Origin: Caproicibacter sp047833665
GTDB lineage: Bacteria > Bacillota > Clostridia > Oscillospirales > Acutalibacteraceae
Assembly: GCA_047833665.1 (NCBI GenBank)
Contig: CP181261.1
Location: forward strand, 372,001-436,000
Length of the DNA: 64,000 bases
Direction: 5' to 3'
Shown: positions 8,504-16,344 of the stretch, piece by piece
How the letters are laid out: each line of letters opens with the position of its first letter
Numbering within the stretch: position 1 is the first letter of the stretch
The notes under the pieces: generated by a model
Seen by the model: the letters and a program-made list of their open reading frames with translations, nothing else
The model's database searches: none
What the model was told of the DNA's origin: nothing
Program-made: the position numbers and the translations under genes

Positions 8504-8532
8504 TTTTCACATTTTGTTCTTGAGATTATATT
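8504..8532 (+). promoter_or_regulatory. Putative promoter of structured RNA
   Basis: TTTTCA (8504-8509), 17-base spacer, TATATT (8527-8532). Moderate match; it would start transcription at about 8539, just before the first paired bases of the RNA. Confidence 0.4.
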
Positions 8533-8538
8533 TCAGTG

Positions 8539-8687
8539 TCAAGAGAGCGGGTCTTCCGCGCACCGGCCAACTCGTCTCTGCCAGACGGCATGCGGGCACC
8601 ATTCGCGCGGGGGCACAAAAAACGTCGGCAGTATGGAATGTTTAATTCCATACACCGGCGCGTGAAAAGCAGGACCCCTCTTCGTCC
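8539..8687 (+). ncRNA. Candidate structured non-coding RNA (6S-like layout)
   Basis: A gene-free stretch with several consistent helices. Closing helix P1: AAGAG (8541-8545) with CTCTT (8678-8682), GGGTC (8549-8553) with GACCC (8673-8677), CGCGC (8557-8561) with 8660-8664 including one G-U pair, and CCGG (8563-8566) with CCGG (8655-8658). Inside are an 11-base unpaired segment, P2 (CTGCC-A-GACG 8578-8587 with CGTCGGCAG 8623-8631), and P3 (TATGGAAT 8632-8639 with ATTCCATA 8645-8652). A closing stem, an open region with a side hairpin on the 3' strand and a terminal stem resemble 6S RNA, but I cannot confirm the family. An IS is inserted just after the 3' arm of P1. Confidence 0.45.
8662..8687. 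repeat. 26-bp direct repeat, left copy (IS target duplication)
   Basis: Identical to 9751-9776, starting GTGAAAAGC and ending TTCGTCC. The copies flank the IS immediately outside its inverted repeats. The left copy preserves the 3' arm of the P1 helix of the structured RNA. Confidence 0.85.
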
Positions 8688-9750
8688 TGTAGGTTTGTCA
8701 AACATATTGGACAGTATGGGAATGTAAAAATTCAGAAGGAGACAACCAATGAAGAGGACGCATCGGCATATTATTAGAGCGTCTTAAGTAGATGGAAAGT
8801 TGGTTTTCAAAGTCCGCTAAAGAGTAAAAATGGTGTTTGTCATAAAAGCGTTTTTGGTCTTCGCGATGACTGCGTTCCACTTTCCCGTTGTGCCTAGGGG
8901 TATAAGGACGAATTAACTTGTGCCGGATATGAAGTTTAGCGGCAGTGGCTTCGAACAACGTCAGCAGATGTTTCTTGGAAGGTGAGAAACGGTTGGTGAA
9001 TTCAAAACCGTTGTCAGTTTGAACGCATTCTACACGAACGCCGCGCCGGGCAAACCATTCGACAGCTCGTTTTAGAAAGTCAGCAGAAGAGTAAGTACTC
9101 TGTTCAGGGTACGCTGCCAGAAAACGCAGCCTAGAAAATTCATCAATAGCTGTGTACTGGAAAAGCCGAAGCTCAGGGTTGGCAATACAGCGCTTTGGAA
9201 CTACTTTTACATCGATCTGAATGCGCTCTCCGGGATGCGTCATTTGCTCGTATGGCTTTGGCTGATATTTCTTCTTTGGTTTTGATTCTGGGAACATTCC
9301 CATTCGGCGCATTACACGGAACAGACTTTCCGGACATCGTGTGTATCCCCGCTTTTTCAACCGAGACCATAGTTCAATCATACCGAGGTCGGGATTTCTG
9401 CGCCGCATGTCGCGAATCAGCTTTAACTCGGCAGGTGTATGCTGGTTTGGATGACTGTGAGGCCTCCTAGACCGGCAAGCCAACGATTCTAATGTACCGT
9501 CATACCGGGCCATCCAAAAATAGATAAAGGAACGGCTTTTGTTGTATTTTCGGCTTGCACGGCTAACACCGTACTTTTGAGCATAGATCATTAGGGATTG
9601 CCTAAACTTCATGTCTTGTGTTACACTATTCATGCAGAAATGGGCACTTCCTTTCGGTATGATTTGGTTTGTGTAGCTTTATTTTAACCGATGTGTCCAT
9701 TTCTGTATTTTATTTTTTCTCAACTGTCCAATATGTATTGTAGTCCTACA
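8688..9750 (-). mobile_element. 1,063-bp insertion sequence, IS481-like
   Basis: The element is bounded by imperfect inverted repeats that both begin TGTAGG and share ACATATTGGACAGT at positions 15-28 (22 of 28 bases identical). One transposase gene fills it. A 26-bp direct repeat flanks it. Size and transposase fit the IS481/IS3-like DDE group, but the long duplication is closer to that reported for the IS1202 family. It looks intact. Confidence 0.85.
8698..9633 (-). CDS. DDE transposase of the insertion sequence
   Basis: 311 residues. An N-terminal helix-turn-helix (about residues 10-60, YGVSRASRKYNKSRSFIYFW) binds the ends, followed by a second HTH-like region and an rve-type RNase H-fold catalytic domain. 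The catalytic triad reads D141 (IQIDVKV), D207 (VQTDNGFEF) and E253 (GKVERSHREDQ), with the K/R two turns later as usual. The stop codon lies inside the left inverted repeat. Start ATG 9633 follows AAAGGAAG at a long spacing. All catalytic residues are present, so it may be active. Confidence 0.9.
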   Translation of the reverse strand: MNSVTQDMKFRQSLMIYAQKYGVSRASRKYNKSRSFIYFWMARYDGTLESLACRSRRPHSHPNQHTPAELKLIRDMRRRNPDLGMIELWSRLKKRGYTRCPESLFRVMRRMGMFPESKPKKKYQPKPYEQMTHPGERIQIDVKVVPKRCIANPELRLFQYTAIDEFSRLRFLAAYPEQSTYSSADFLKRAVEWFARRGVRVECVQTDNGFEFTNRFSPSKKHLLTLFEATAAKLHIRHKLIRPYTPRHNGKVERSHREDQKRFYDKHHFYSLADFENQLSIYLRRSNNMPMRPLHWLSPSEFLHSHTVQYV

Positions 9751-9776
9751 GTGAAAAGCAGGACCCCTCTTCGTCC
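9751..9776. repeat. 26-bp direct repeat, right copy (IS target duplication)
   Basis: Exact copy of 8662-8687, immediately outside the right inverted repeat of the IS. Confidence 0.85.
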
Positions 9777-9780
9777 CCCC

Positions 9781-9809
9781 TGTACAAGTTTGGCCGAAAA
9801 GAGTATAAT
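9781..9809 (+). promoter_or_regulatory. Promoter of candidate small RNA
   Basis: TGTACA (9781-9786), 17-base spacer, TATAAT (9804-9809). It starts four bases after the right IS target repeat. Confidence 0.45.
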
Positions 9810-9815
9810 ATTACC

Positions 9816-9912
9816 AGCAAATGCGCGGTTATTCCGCTGTGTATGGAGGAGTACACTCCGTATGCAGGGGGCGGGGTGTGGGCGCACCCTGTCCCTGCTT
9901 TGCACTTTTTTT
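9816..9912 (+). ncRNA. Candidate small RNA of about 97 nt
   Basis: Between a promoter-like sequence (9781-9809) and a terminator hairpin there is no plausible reading frame, but three hairpins: GCGG/CCGC around TTATT, ATGGAG (9843-9848) with CTCCGT, and the terminator GCAGGG (9864-9869) with CCCTGC (9893-9898) enclosing GGGGTG/CACCCT, then a T7 run (9906-9912). It may be an independent sRNA or, before the IS arrived, the 3' part of the RNA at 8539. Confidence 0.35.
9864..9912 (+). terminator. Terminator of candidate small RNA
   Basis: Stem GCAGGG...CCCTGC (9864-9898) with an inner GGGGTG/CACCCT stem and T7 at 9906-9912. No protein gene ends here. Confidence 0.7.
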
Positions 9913-10128
9913 ATGTGCCTTAATTCAGTATAACCTTGTTTTCTACAAAATTCAACCATTATTTACAAACGAAACCTGATGGAAGACGTATGTGCGCCAT
10001 ATGTTTCTCGGTATACATCGGTACAAAGCATGGTTAAAAGCTATGTTTTATCAATGCAAGATATGGTTATCCTTATTTCAAAAACAACAGCTCCGGTATG
10101 ATTTCATAATTAGTTTACAATTAAAATA
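9913..10128. other. AT-rich gap upstream of hrcA
   Basis: No reading frame with a ribosome site and no clear hairpin was seen between the small-RNA terminator and the hrcA promoter. Confidence 0.5.
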
Positions 10129-10157
10129 TTGACAACGGGGCAAACTAATGATACTCT
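10129..10157 (+). promoter_or_regulatory. hrcA operon promoter
   Basis: TTGACA (10129-10134), 17-base spacer, TACTCT (10152-10157), directly upstream of CIRCE. Confidence 0.65.
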
Positions 10158-10168
10158 ATTACATAGAG

Positions 10169-10195
10169 TTAGCACTCTAATATAAAGAGTGCTAA
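10169..10195 (+). promoter_or_regulatory. CIRCE element (HrcA operator)
   Basis: Perfect TTAGCACTC-N9-GAGTGCTAA. HrcA dimers bind CIRCE and repress; GroE aids HrcA folding, so repression fails during heat shock. It lies in the 5' leader, 30 bases before hrcA, and controls the whole hrcA-grpE-dnaK-dnaJ set. No second copy was found in the window. Confidence 0.97.
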
Positions 10196-10224
10196 ACGGC
10201 GGAAAGGAAACGGAGGGAAAGGGA

Positions 10225-11256
10225 TTGGATTTAACGCCAAGACAGCAGAAAATATTGGCTGCAATCATTGAATTATATATTGAAACCGGCGAACCGATTG
10301 GTTCCAAAGTACTGTGCCAAACCCTTGACTTCAACGTTTCTTCCGCAACTGTCCGGAATGAGATGAGCACCTTAAGTGAAATGGGGCTTCTAGAACAGCC
10401 CCATACCTCCGCCGGACGTGTTCCGACCGAAAAAGGCTACCGGATTTACATCGACCGGCTGATGAAGCGGCCCGGAATCACGCGCGATGAAAAACGGTAT
10501 CTTGACAGCTTGATTCTTCCGAGCGCTTATGACCCGGAAAAACTGCTTACCGGTGTTGCAAAGGTATTGGCTTCCATGACGAAGTTCGCGGCAGTTTCCA
10601 CCACGCCCAGCGGAGAATCGGCTGTTGTGCGGGCTGTTCAGCTTGTGCAGACCAGCCGGCGCACCGCCATGGTGATTCTGATGACTTCCGCCGGAACCAT
10701 GAAAAGCCGCGTGTTCCACTGTGACTTTGACATCACGCCGGAAATTTTGCGAGTGTTTTTCCGCATGCTCAATGAAAAGCTGATTGGTGTACCTGTTGCA
10801 TCCATCACACCGGCGTACATCCAGTCGCTGGCAGCTTCTATGGGGGATATGGCAATGATGCTCAGCTCCGCATTATCGGCTGTTGCGGATGCGGCGCAGG
10901 AGTCTATGCAGTCTGAAGTTTGTTTAGACGGCGAGATTAACCTTCTGTTTTACCCGGAGTTCGGGCAGGAGGAGATTAGGCGAATTATGGATTTTCTGTC
11001 CCGCCCTGCGGAACTGTGCAGACTGCTTTCCCAGCGAAAGGATGACGTAAGGGTGATGATTGGGCAGGAGAGCCGCCGCCCGGAGCTGAGGGATTCCAGC
11101 GTGGTTGTCTCCCGTTACAGCGTTGGCGGTAAGGACGCAGGAGCCATTGCCATTATCGGGCCGATGCGCATGAATTACGGAAGGATTATGTCAAGAATGG
11201 AATATCTTTCCGCTTCTGTTGGCAGGATGCTGACGGAATTGATGGATCTGGAATAA
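10225..11256 (+). CDS. hrcA: Heat-inducible transcription repressor HrcA
   Basis: 343 residues. The winged-helix N-terminus (PRQQKILAAIIELYIETGEP...SATVRNEMSTLSEMGLLEQPHTSAGRVPTEKGYR, split here for length) is diagnostic, followed by the GAF-like dimerisation domain. HrcA represses chaperone genes through CIRCE. TTG 10225 is used because GGAGG lies eight bases upstream; a GTG at 10189 would start inside CIRCE. First gene of the classical HrcA-regulated operon, 17 bases before grpE. Confidence 0.96.
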   Translation: MDLTPRQQKILAAIIELYIETGEPIGSKVLCQTLDFNVSSATVRNEMSTLSEMGLLEQPHTSAGRVPTEKGYRIYIDRLMKRPGITRDEKRYLDSLILPSAYDPEKLLTGVAKVLASMTKFAAVSTTPSGESAVVRAVQLVQTSRRTAMVILMTSAGTMKSRVFHCDFDITPEILRVFFRMLNEKLIGVPVASITPAYIQSLAASMGDMAMMLSSALSAVADAAQESMQSEVCLDGEINLLFYPEFGQEEIRRIMDFLSRPAELCRLLSQRKDDVRVMIGQESRRPELRDSSVVVSRYSVGGKDAGAIAIIGPMRMNYGRIMSRMEYLSASVGRMLTELMDLE

Positions 11257-11273
11257 AGAAAGGGGCGCCAGTT

Positions 11274-11954
11274 TTGGAAAAAGAAGAAAATAAGAAGCAG
11301 GCACAAACCGAAGGGCAGGAAAAGAAACCTAAAACCGAAGCGGAACAGCCAAAAGAAACGGAACAGACGCAAGAAACCGTTGGAGAGCAGTCCGTACCGC
11401 AGGAAGAAAAAGCGGACGGAGCTCCGCAAGCCGAGCAAGGAGCTAAAGAACAGGGTGAATCTCAGCAAGCGGAGCAAGACGGTGCTTCTTCGCAAACTGT
11501 GGAAGAATTGCAGAAAAAATTGGAGGAAGCAAACCGCCAGTTGGAAAAGCAAAAGGATATACTTCTCCGCACTGCGGCGGAATATGATAATTACCGTAAG
11601 CGCACGGCGCGGGAAAAAGATGCTCTCTACGGAGAGGCAACGGCGGCGGCAGTGCTTGAAATCTTGACGGTTGTGGATAGTTTGGAACGTGCGCTGGAGC
11701 AGAAGGAATGTTCTGCGGAAGATATGCGCAAGGGCGTTGAACTGGTGTATAAACAGATGCAGTCGGCCCTTGATAAGTTGGGAGTTCAAGAGATGGGCCG
11801 GGAAGGCGAAACATTCGACCCGGCGTTTCATAACGCGATTTCCCATGTGGAAGATGAAGACAAAGGAGAAAGCGTTATTGTTAAAGTGTTTCAAAAGGGG
11901 TATAAGATTGGCGACCGGGTCATCCGGCATGCGATGGTGCAGGTAGCCAATTAA
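11274..11954 (+). CDS. grpE: GrpE nucleotide exchange factor
   Basis: 226 residues. The first 75 residues are an acidic, Glu/Gln/Lys-rich disordered arm, longer than in E. coli. Then comes a long coiled coil (VEELQKKLEEANRQLEKQKD) and the beta-wing domain (GETFDPAFHNAISHVEDED, VFQKGYKIGDRVIRHAMV). GrpE opens the DnaK nucleotide pocket to release ADP and acts as a thermosensor. The start is TTG 11274, eight bases after AGGGG. Confidence 0.95.
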   Translation: MEKEENKKQAQTEGQEKKPKTEAEQPKETEQTQETVGEQSVPQEEKADGAPQAEQGAKEQGESQQAEQDGASSQTVEELQKKLEEANRQLEKQKDILLRTAAEYDNYRKRTAREKDALYGEATAAAVLEILTVVDSLERALEQKECSAEDMRKGVELVYKQMQSALDKLGVQEMGREGETFDPAFHNAISHVEDEDKGESVIVKVFQKGYKIGDRVIRHAMVQVAN

Positions 11955-12008
11955 CCTTTTTTACCATATAGATAAATTAAACTTGAAACGTATTGGAGGT
12001 AAATCAAT

Positions 12009-13865
12009 ATGTCAAAAACGATAGGCATCGATCTTGGCACCACCAATTCCTGTGTCGCCGTGATAGAGGGAGGTAAACCGGTCGTCATTCCCAATGCGGA
12101 GGGCGAAAGGACCACACCATCCGTTGTTGCATTTAAAAAGACGGGAGAACGCATTGTTGGGCAGTTGGCGAAACGGCAAGCCATCACAAATCCTGACCGC
12201 ACCATTATCTCCATTAAGAGACACATGGGCAGCGATTACAAGGTCAATATAGATGGGAAAAACTACACTCCGCAAGAGATTTCTGCAATGATTCTGCAGA
12301 AACTGAAGGCAGATGCGGAGGCCTATCTTGGCGAGCCGGTACATTCTGCAGTTATCACTGTTCCGGCATACTTTACGGATGCTCAGCGTCAGGCAACTAA
12401 GGATGCCGGTAAAATCGCCGGTCTGGAAGTCAAAAGAATTATCAATGAGCCAACAGCCGCAGCGCTTTCCTATGGAATCGACAAGGATAAAGACCAGAAA
12501 ATCATGGTTTATGACCTTGGCGGCGGCACATTCGACGTTTCCATCATTGAAATGGGTGAAGGTGTGCAGGAAGTTCTCGCCACAGCGGGTAACAACCACC
12601 TAGGTGGTGACGACTTCGATAAGAGAATCATAGACTGGATGGTATCCGAATTTAAAAAGGAAACCGGAATCGATCTTTCCGGCGATAAAGCGACCATGCA
12701 GCGCTTAAAGGATGCAGCGGAAAAAGCGAAGATAGAGCTTTCCAGCGTAGCATCCACTAATATCAACCTGCCGTTTATTACAGCGGACGCAAACGGGCCG
12801 AAACACTTAGACATGACGCTGACCCGCGCTAAATTCGACGAACTGACCGCGGACTTGGTGGAACAGACCGTAGGCCCCGTTAAACAGGCTCTTTCCGACG
12901 CAGGGCTTACTTTCAACGACATCAACAAGGTTCTGCTGGTTGGTGGTTCCACACGTATTCCCGCTGTGCAGGAAGCGGTTAAGAAGCTTTCCGGTAAAGA
13001 CCCGTTTAAGGGAATTAACCCGGATGAATGTGTTGCTCTTGGTGCTTCCATTCAAGCAGGTGTCCTTGGCGGTGAAGTGGAAGGATTGCTGCTGCTTGAC
13101 GTTACTCCGCTTTCCTTGGGTGTTGAAACCATGGGCGGCGTGATGACCAAAATCATTGAGCGCAACACAACCATTCCTACCAAAAAGAGCCAGATTTTCT
13201 CCACCGCAGCGGACGGTCAGACTCAGGTGGAAATTAACGTTCTGCAGGGTGAACGCGAATTTGCCCGCGACAACAAGCAGCTGGGTGTGTTCCGTCTGGA
13301 TGGTATTCCGCCGGCTCCGCGCGGTGTGCCGCAGATTGAGGTTACATTCGATATCGACGCTAACGGTATTGTGAATGTTTCCGCGAAAGATCTCGGCACC
13401 GGTAAACAGCAGAAGATTACAATTACCTCCAGCTCCAATATGAGCAAAGAAGAAATTGACAGGGCTATCAAAGAGGCGGAGCAGTATGCACAGGAAGACA
13501 AGAAGCGCCGTGAAGAGGTAGAGCGTAAGAATGAGGCAGAGAACCTGTGCTACTCTGTTGAAAAACTGATTAAGGACAGCGGCGATAAACTTTCGCAGTC
13601 TGAAAAAGACGACCTGAATGCGAAGGTTTCGGCACTGCGCAGCGAGATTTCCGCAAACAATATGGATGGAATTAAGGAAAAGAGCGACGAACTGCAGAAG
13701 GCTATGTATGCAGCAAGCGAGAAGCTCTACAAGAATGCCGCTCCTCAGCAGCCGGTCGGCGGCCAAACACCGCCCACGCAGGACAGCGGTGCAGCACAGA
13801 GCGGCGCAAATGGCAATGTTTATGATGCAGAATACAGGGATGTCGATGATAAGGATCAGAAATAA
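12009..13865 (+). CDS. dnaK: Chaperone protein DnaK (Hsp70)
   Basis: 618 residues. The N-terminal ATPase opens with IGIDLGTTNSCVAV, the phosphate-2 motif is DLGGGTFDVS, and the adenosine motif is VLLVGGSTRIPAVQ. The hydrophobic linker (LLLLDVTPLSLGVE) and the beta-sandwich substrate domain follow, then a helical lid with a Gln/Gly/Ala-rich tail. It lacks the 24-residue insert typical of Gram-negative DnaK, as expected for Firmicutes. GGAGG precedes ATG. It binds unfolded peptides in an ATP cycle driven by DnaJ and GrpE. Confidence 0.98.
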   Translation: MSKTIGIDLGTTNSCVAVIEGGKPVVIPNAEGERTTPSVVAFKKTGERIVGQLAKRQAITNPDRTIISIKRHMGSDYKVNIDGKNYTPQEISAMILQKLKADAEAYLGEPVHSAVITVPAYFTDAQRQATKDAGKIAGLEVKRIINEPTAAALSYGIDKDKDQKIMVYDLGGGTFDVSIIEMGEGVQEVLATAGNNHLGGDDFDKRIIDWMVSEFKKETGIDLSGDKATMQRLKDAAEKAKIELSSVASTNINLPFITADANGPKHLDMTLTRAKFDELTADLVEQTVGPVKQALSDAGLTFNDINKVLLVGGSTRIPAVQEAVKKLSGKDPFKGINPDECVALGASIQAGVLGGEVEGLLLLDVTPLSLGVETMGGVMTKIIERNTTIPTKKSQIFSTAADGQTQVEINVLQGEREFARDNKQLGVFRLDGIPPAPRGVPQIEVTFDIDANGIVNVSAKDLGTGKQQKITITSSSNMSKEEIDRAIKEAEQYAQEDKKRREEVERKNEAENLCYSVEKLIKDSGDKLSQSEKDDLNAKVSALRSEISANNMDGIKEKSDELQKAMYAASEKLYKNAAPQQPVGGQTPPTQDSGAAQSGANGNVYDAEYRDVDDKDQK

Positions 13866-13954
13866 TTTCGCATCCGTCCGCGAAACCGCCGCTGGTAATA
13901 TCATATCTGCAGCTGCAACCGCGGCGGCGCGGCGTTGACATAAAACGCGGGTCA

Positions 13955-13976
13955 GGGCAGCCCTTTTCGGCTGCCC
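13955..13976 (+). other. dnaK-dnaJ intergenic hairpin
   Basis: Perfect stem GGGCAGCC (13955-13962) with GGCTGCCC (13969-13976) around CTTTTC, extended by ACGCG/CGCGT outside. No T run follows, so it is more likely an mRNA processing or stability element, or weak attenuator, setting the DnaK:DnaJ ratio. Confidence 0.5.
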
Positions 13977-14005
13977 TCAACGCGTATTCTCGGGAGTGAT
14001 TCAGT

Positions 14006-15169
14006 TTGGCTGGAAAAAGGGATTATTATGAGGTGATGGGCGTCCCCAAAAACGCCACGGAAGCCGAAATTAAACAAGCATACCGCAGACTTGCAAAAAA
14101 ATATCACCCGGACTTGCACCCTGGCGATAAAGAAGCTGAAGCAAAATTTAAGGAAATTAACGAGGCTTATGAAGTCTTGTCCGATAAGGATAAAAGGGCT
14201 CGCTATGACCAGTTCGGCCAGGCGGGCGTGGATCCCAATTTTGGCGCAGGCACCAGCGGCAGCCCGTTCACCGGGGGCATCAATATAGATGACATCTTTA
14301 ACAGTGTATTCGACGGCTTCGATTTCGGCGGTTTCGGATTTGGAGGCGGACGCAGGAGGGCCAACCCGAATACTCCGCGCCGCGGCAGTGACAGTGAAAC
14401 CACGGTCAATATCAGCTTTGAAGAAGCTGCCAAGGGATGTAAAAAGACTGTAAGCTATGAGAGAGTAGAGGCCTGCCCGGATTGCCACGGAACCGGTGCA
14501 AAAAATGGGGCACAGCCAAGAACATGCCCTCAATGCGGCGGCAGCGGACAGGTGCGCATCAGTCAGCGTACACCGTTTGGCTTGGTGCAAACAGCACGTA
14601 CCTGCGACCGCTGCGGCGGCACCGGCAAAGTGATTGACGATCCATGCCGCAGTTGTTCCGGTACTGGTCGGGTAAAACGGAGGAAGATGATTGAAATTAA
14701 TGTGCCCGCAGGTATTGATAACGAGCAGGTTCTAAACGTCAGCGGGCGCGGAAATGCCGGGATAAATGGCGGCCCAAGCGGTGATTTGCACGTTTATGTC
14801 AATGTACGTCCACATCCGATTTTTGAACGCCGAGGAAACGATGTTTGGTGTGAAATGCCGATTACCTTTACACAGGCCGCTCTGGGCGCATCGATTGTTG
14901 TGCCGACCATCGACGGCCGGGTGGAATATCAGGTGCATGCAGGAACGCAGCCGGGTGATGTATTTAAGCTAAAAGGCAAGGGAATTCCAAAGCTCGGCGG
15001 ACGCGGACGCGGCGACCAGTATGTGCGTATGACGATTGAGGTACCAAAGAATTTGTCCCAGAAACAAAAGGATTTGCTGGTGGAATTCGATGCGGCCGCA
15101 AACGATAAAAATTATCAAAAACGAAAGTCGTTTTTCGATAAGATTAAGGATATGTTCGGCGACAGCTAA
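14006..15169 (+). CDS. dnaJ: Chaperone protein DnaJ (Hsp40)
   Basis: 387 residues. The J domain has the HPD motif at residues 34-36 (KKYHPDLHPGD), followed by a Gly/Phe-rich region (about 75-120) and four CxxCxGxG zinc repeats: CPDCHGTG, CPQCGGSG, CDRCGGTG and CRSCSGTG. The C-terminal peptide-binding domains complete a type I DnaJ. It stimulates DnaK ATPase and passes on substrates. Start TTG 14006 follows GGGAGTG. It ends the heat-shock operon, with a terminator at 15188. Confidence 0.97.
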   Translation: MAGKRDYYEVMGVPKNATEAEIKQAYRRLAKKYHPDLHPGDKEAEAKFKEINEAYEVLSDKDKRARYDQFGQAGVDPNFGAGTSGSPFTGGINIDDIFNSVFDGFDFGGFGFGGGRRRANPNTPRRGSDSETTVNISFEEAAKGCKKTVSYERVEACPDCHGTGAKNGAQPRTCPQCGGSGQVRISQRTPFGLVQTARTCDRCGGTGKVIDDPCRSCSGTGRVKRRKMIEINVPAGIDNEQVLNVSGRGNAGINGGPSGDLHVYVNVRPHPIFERRGNDVWCEMPITFTQAALGASIVVPTIDGRVEYQVHAGTQPGDVFKLKGKGIPKLGGRGRGDQYVRMTIEVPKNLSQKQKDLLVEFDAAANDKNYQKRKSFFDKIKDMFGDS

Positions 15170-15187
15170 ATTTAGCTAAAATAAAAA

Positions 15188-15219
15188 ACAAGCTCCTGTT
15201 TCAGGGAGTCTGTTTTTTT
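15188..15219 (+). terminator. hrcA-dnaJ operon terminator
   Basis: ACA-AGCTCCTG with CAGGGAGTC-TGT around TTT, then T7. A 14-bp palindrome AGCTAAATTTAGCT overlaps the dnaJ stop just upstream. Confidence 0.7.
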
Positions 15220-15546
15220 ATTGCAGGATTACAGCCGCTGTTGCGCGTTTGATGGTGTTTGTGTTCAGCGTCGGCGCGCGGGCTATCGGCAACAGATTCG
15301 ACAGAGTGATGGACGGAGGGAAGGACTGAAATTACGGCTGATTTTCATCGAAACAAACCATGTGGATGTGGTCCTCATGCTCCGAATTGAGCCGGTAACC
15401 GAGAAAGCATGATAAAAGCGCCTCACTTCCCGAAAGCAGAAGTGAGGCGCTTTTTAAAAGGCGCACAATCCCTCATTATGCAGATGTTCTGTATCGCATG
15501 AGCTAGATACTTGCTTCTTGAAAGATACACGATACAAGCAGGGAAA
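15220..15546. other. Intergenic gap after dnaJ, no supported gene
   Basis: Short frames occur (for example one coding MVFVFSVGARAIGNRFDRVM around 15250-15320), but none has a ribosome site or extends far. It may be the remnant of a lost gene. A strong bidirectional hairpin lies at 15414-15455. Confidence 0.4.
15414..15455. terminator. Bidirectional terminator after the peptide-transporter operon
   Basis: Stem AAAAGCGCCTCACTTC with GAAGTGAGGCGCTTTTT. It can end the minus-strand transporter transcript as well as any plus-strand readthrough. Confidence 0.8.
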
Positions 15547-16344
15547 TTAACGTGTTCGATCCAAGCCTTCCCCCAGTGCGTGAAAACCGAGAACAGAAAG
15601 AATCATCATCAATCCGGCGGAAAGCGTTTCCCACGGGGCGCGGAACAGGTAGGATTGCCCTTCAAACAGCATGCGCCCCCAACTTGGGGTAGGCGGCTGA
15701 ATTCCCAAACCGAGATAGCTCATGCCGGATTCCGCTAGAATAGCGTTGGAAAGACCAATAACAATCGCTGGAATCAGCGTAGGGAGCAGGTTTGGTAAAA
15801 GATGTCGGAACATGACGCGCACCTTAGAAGCGCCTAAAGCATAGGCGGCTAGGATAAAGTCTTGGTTTTTCAGCCGCATGGCACCACTGCGTGCCAAACG
15901 AATAAAGCTTGGCAGAAATGCAATGGCCAAAGCGGGAATGATGGCGAATTTGTTGCCGCCAAAAAGAGTGACGGTCACCAATGCGGTGAGTACGGCGGGA
16001 AAAGCGGAAAGCGCGTCCGTCAGCCGCAAAATAATTTCATCCAGAATACCGCCAACATAGCCGGAAAACAAACCGATGGAAACACCCACAAAGCTGCTGA
16101 TGCCCACCGTTGAGCCGGCCACAAGCAGGGAATACCGTGCGCCTGTTGCGGCGCGTGAAAAATTATCCCGGCCAAAGTTGTCGGTTCCAAACCAATGCTG
16201 GGGTGATGGGGGAAGAAAACGATTCGCCGAATCAATGGCATAGGGGTCGTACGGGGTATAAAAAATACTGATGATGGCAACTGCGCATACAAGGCCGATC
16301 AGCACGGCTCCGATACGCAGTGAAAACTCACGGTTATTTTTCAT
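15547..16344 (-). CDS. Peptide ABC transporter permease (DppC/OppC type)
   Basis: 265 residues with an N-terminal membrane segment, the periplasmic-side DppC signature HWFGTDNFGRDNFSRAATGAR, and five further helices. The EAA loop that docks the ATPase reads AAYALGASKVRVMFRHLLPN. It pairs with the upstream DppB-type permease to form the channel. Its ATG overlaps the DppB stop (ATGA), so the two are translationally coupled. No ATPase gene follows. Confidence 0.92.
   Translation of the reverse strand: MKNNREFSLRIGAVLIGLVCAVAIISIFYTPYDPYAIDSANRFLPPSPQHWFGTDNFGRDNFSRAATGARYSLLVAGSTVGISSFVGVSIGLFSGYVGGILDEIILRLTDALSAFPAVLTALVTVTLFGGNKFAIIPALAIAFLPSFIRLARSGAMRLKNQDFILAAYALGASKVRVMFRHLLPNLLPTLIPAIVIGLSNAILAESGMSYLGLGIQPPTPSWGRMLFEGQSYLFRAPWETLSAGLMMILSVLGFHALGEGLDRTR

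Noticed and set aside
10189..10224. N-terminal extension of HrcA from GTG 10189
   Set aside because: The GTG lies inside CIRCE; TTG 10225 has a GGAGG at correct spacing and starts the conserved domain.
15221..15412. Short frames after dnaJ
   Set aside because: They begin within the dnaJ terminator region, have no ribosome site and show no recognisable domain; at most a gene remnant.
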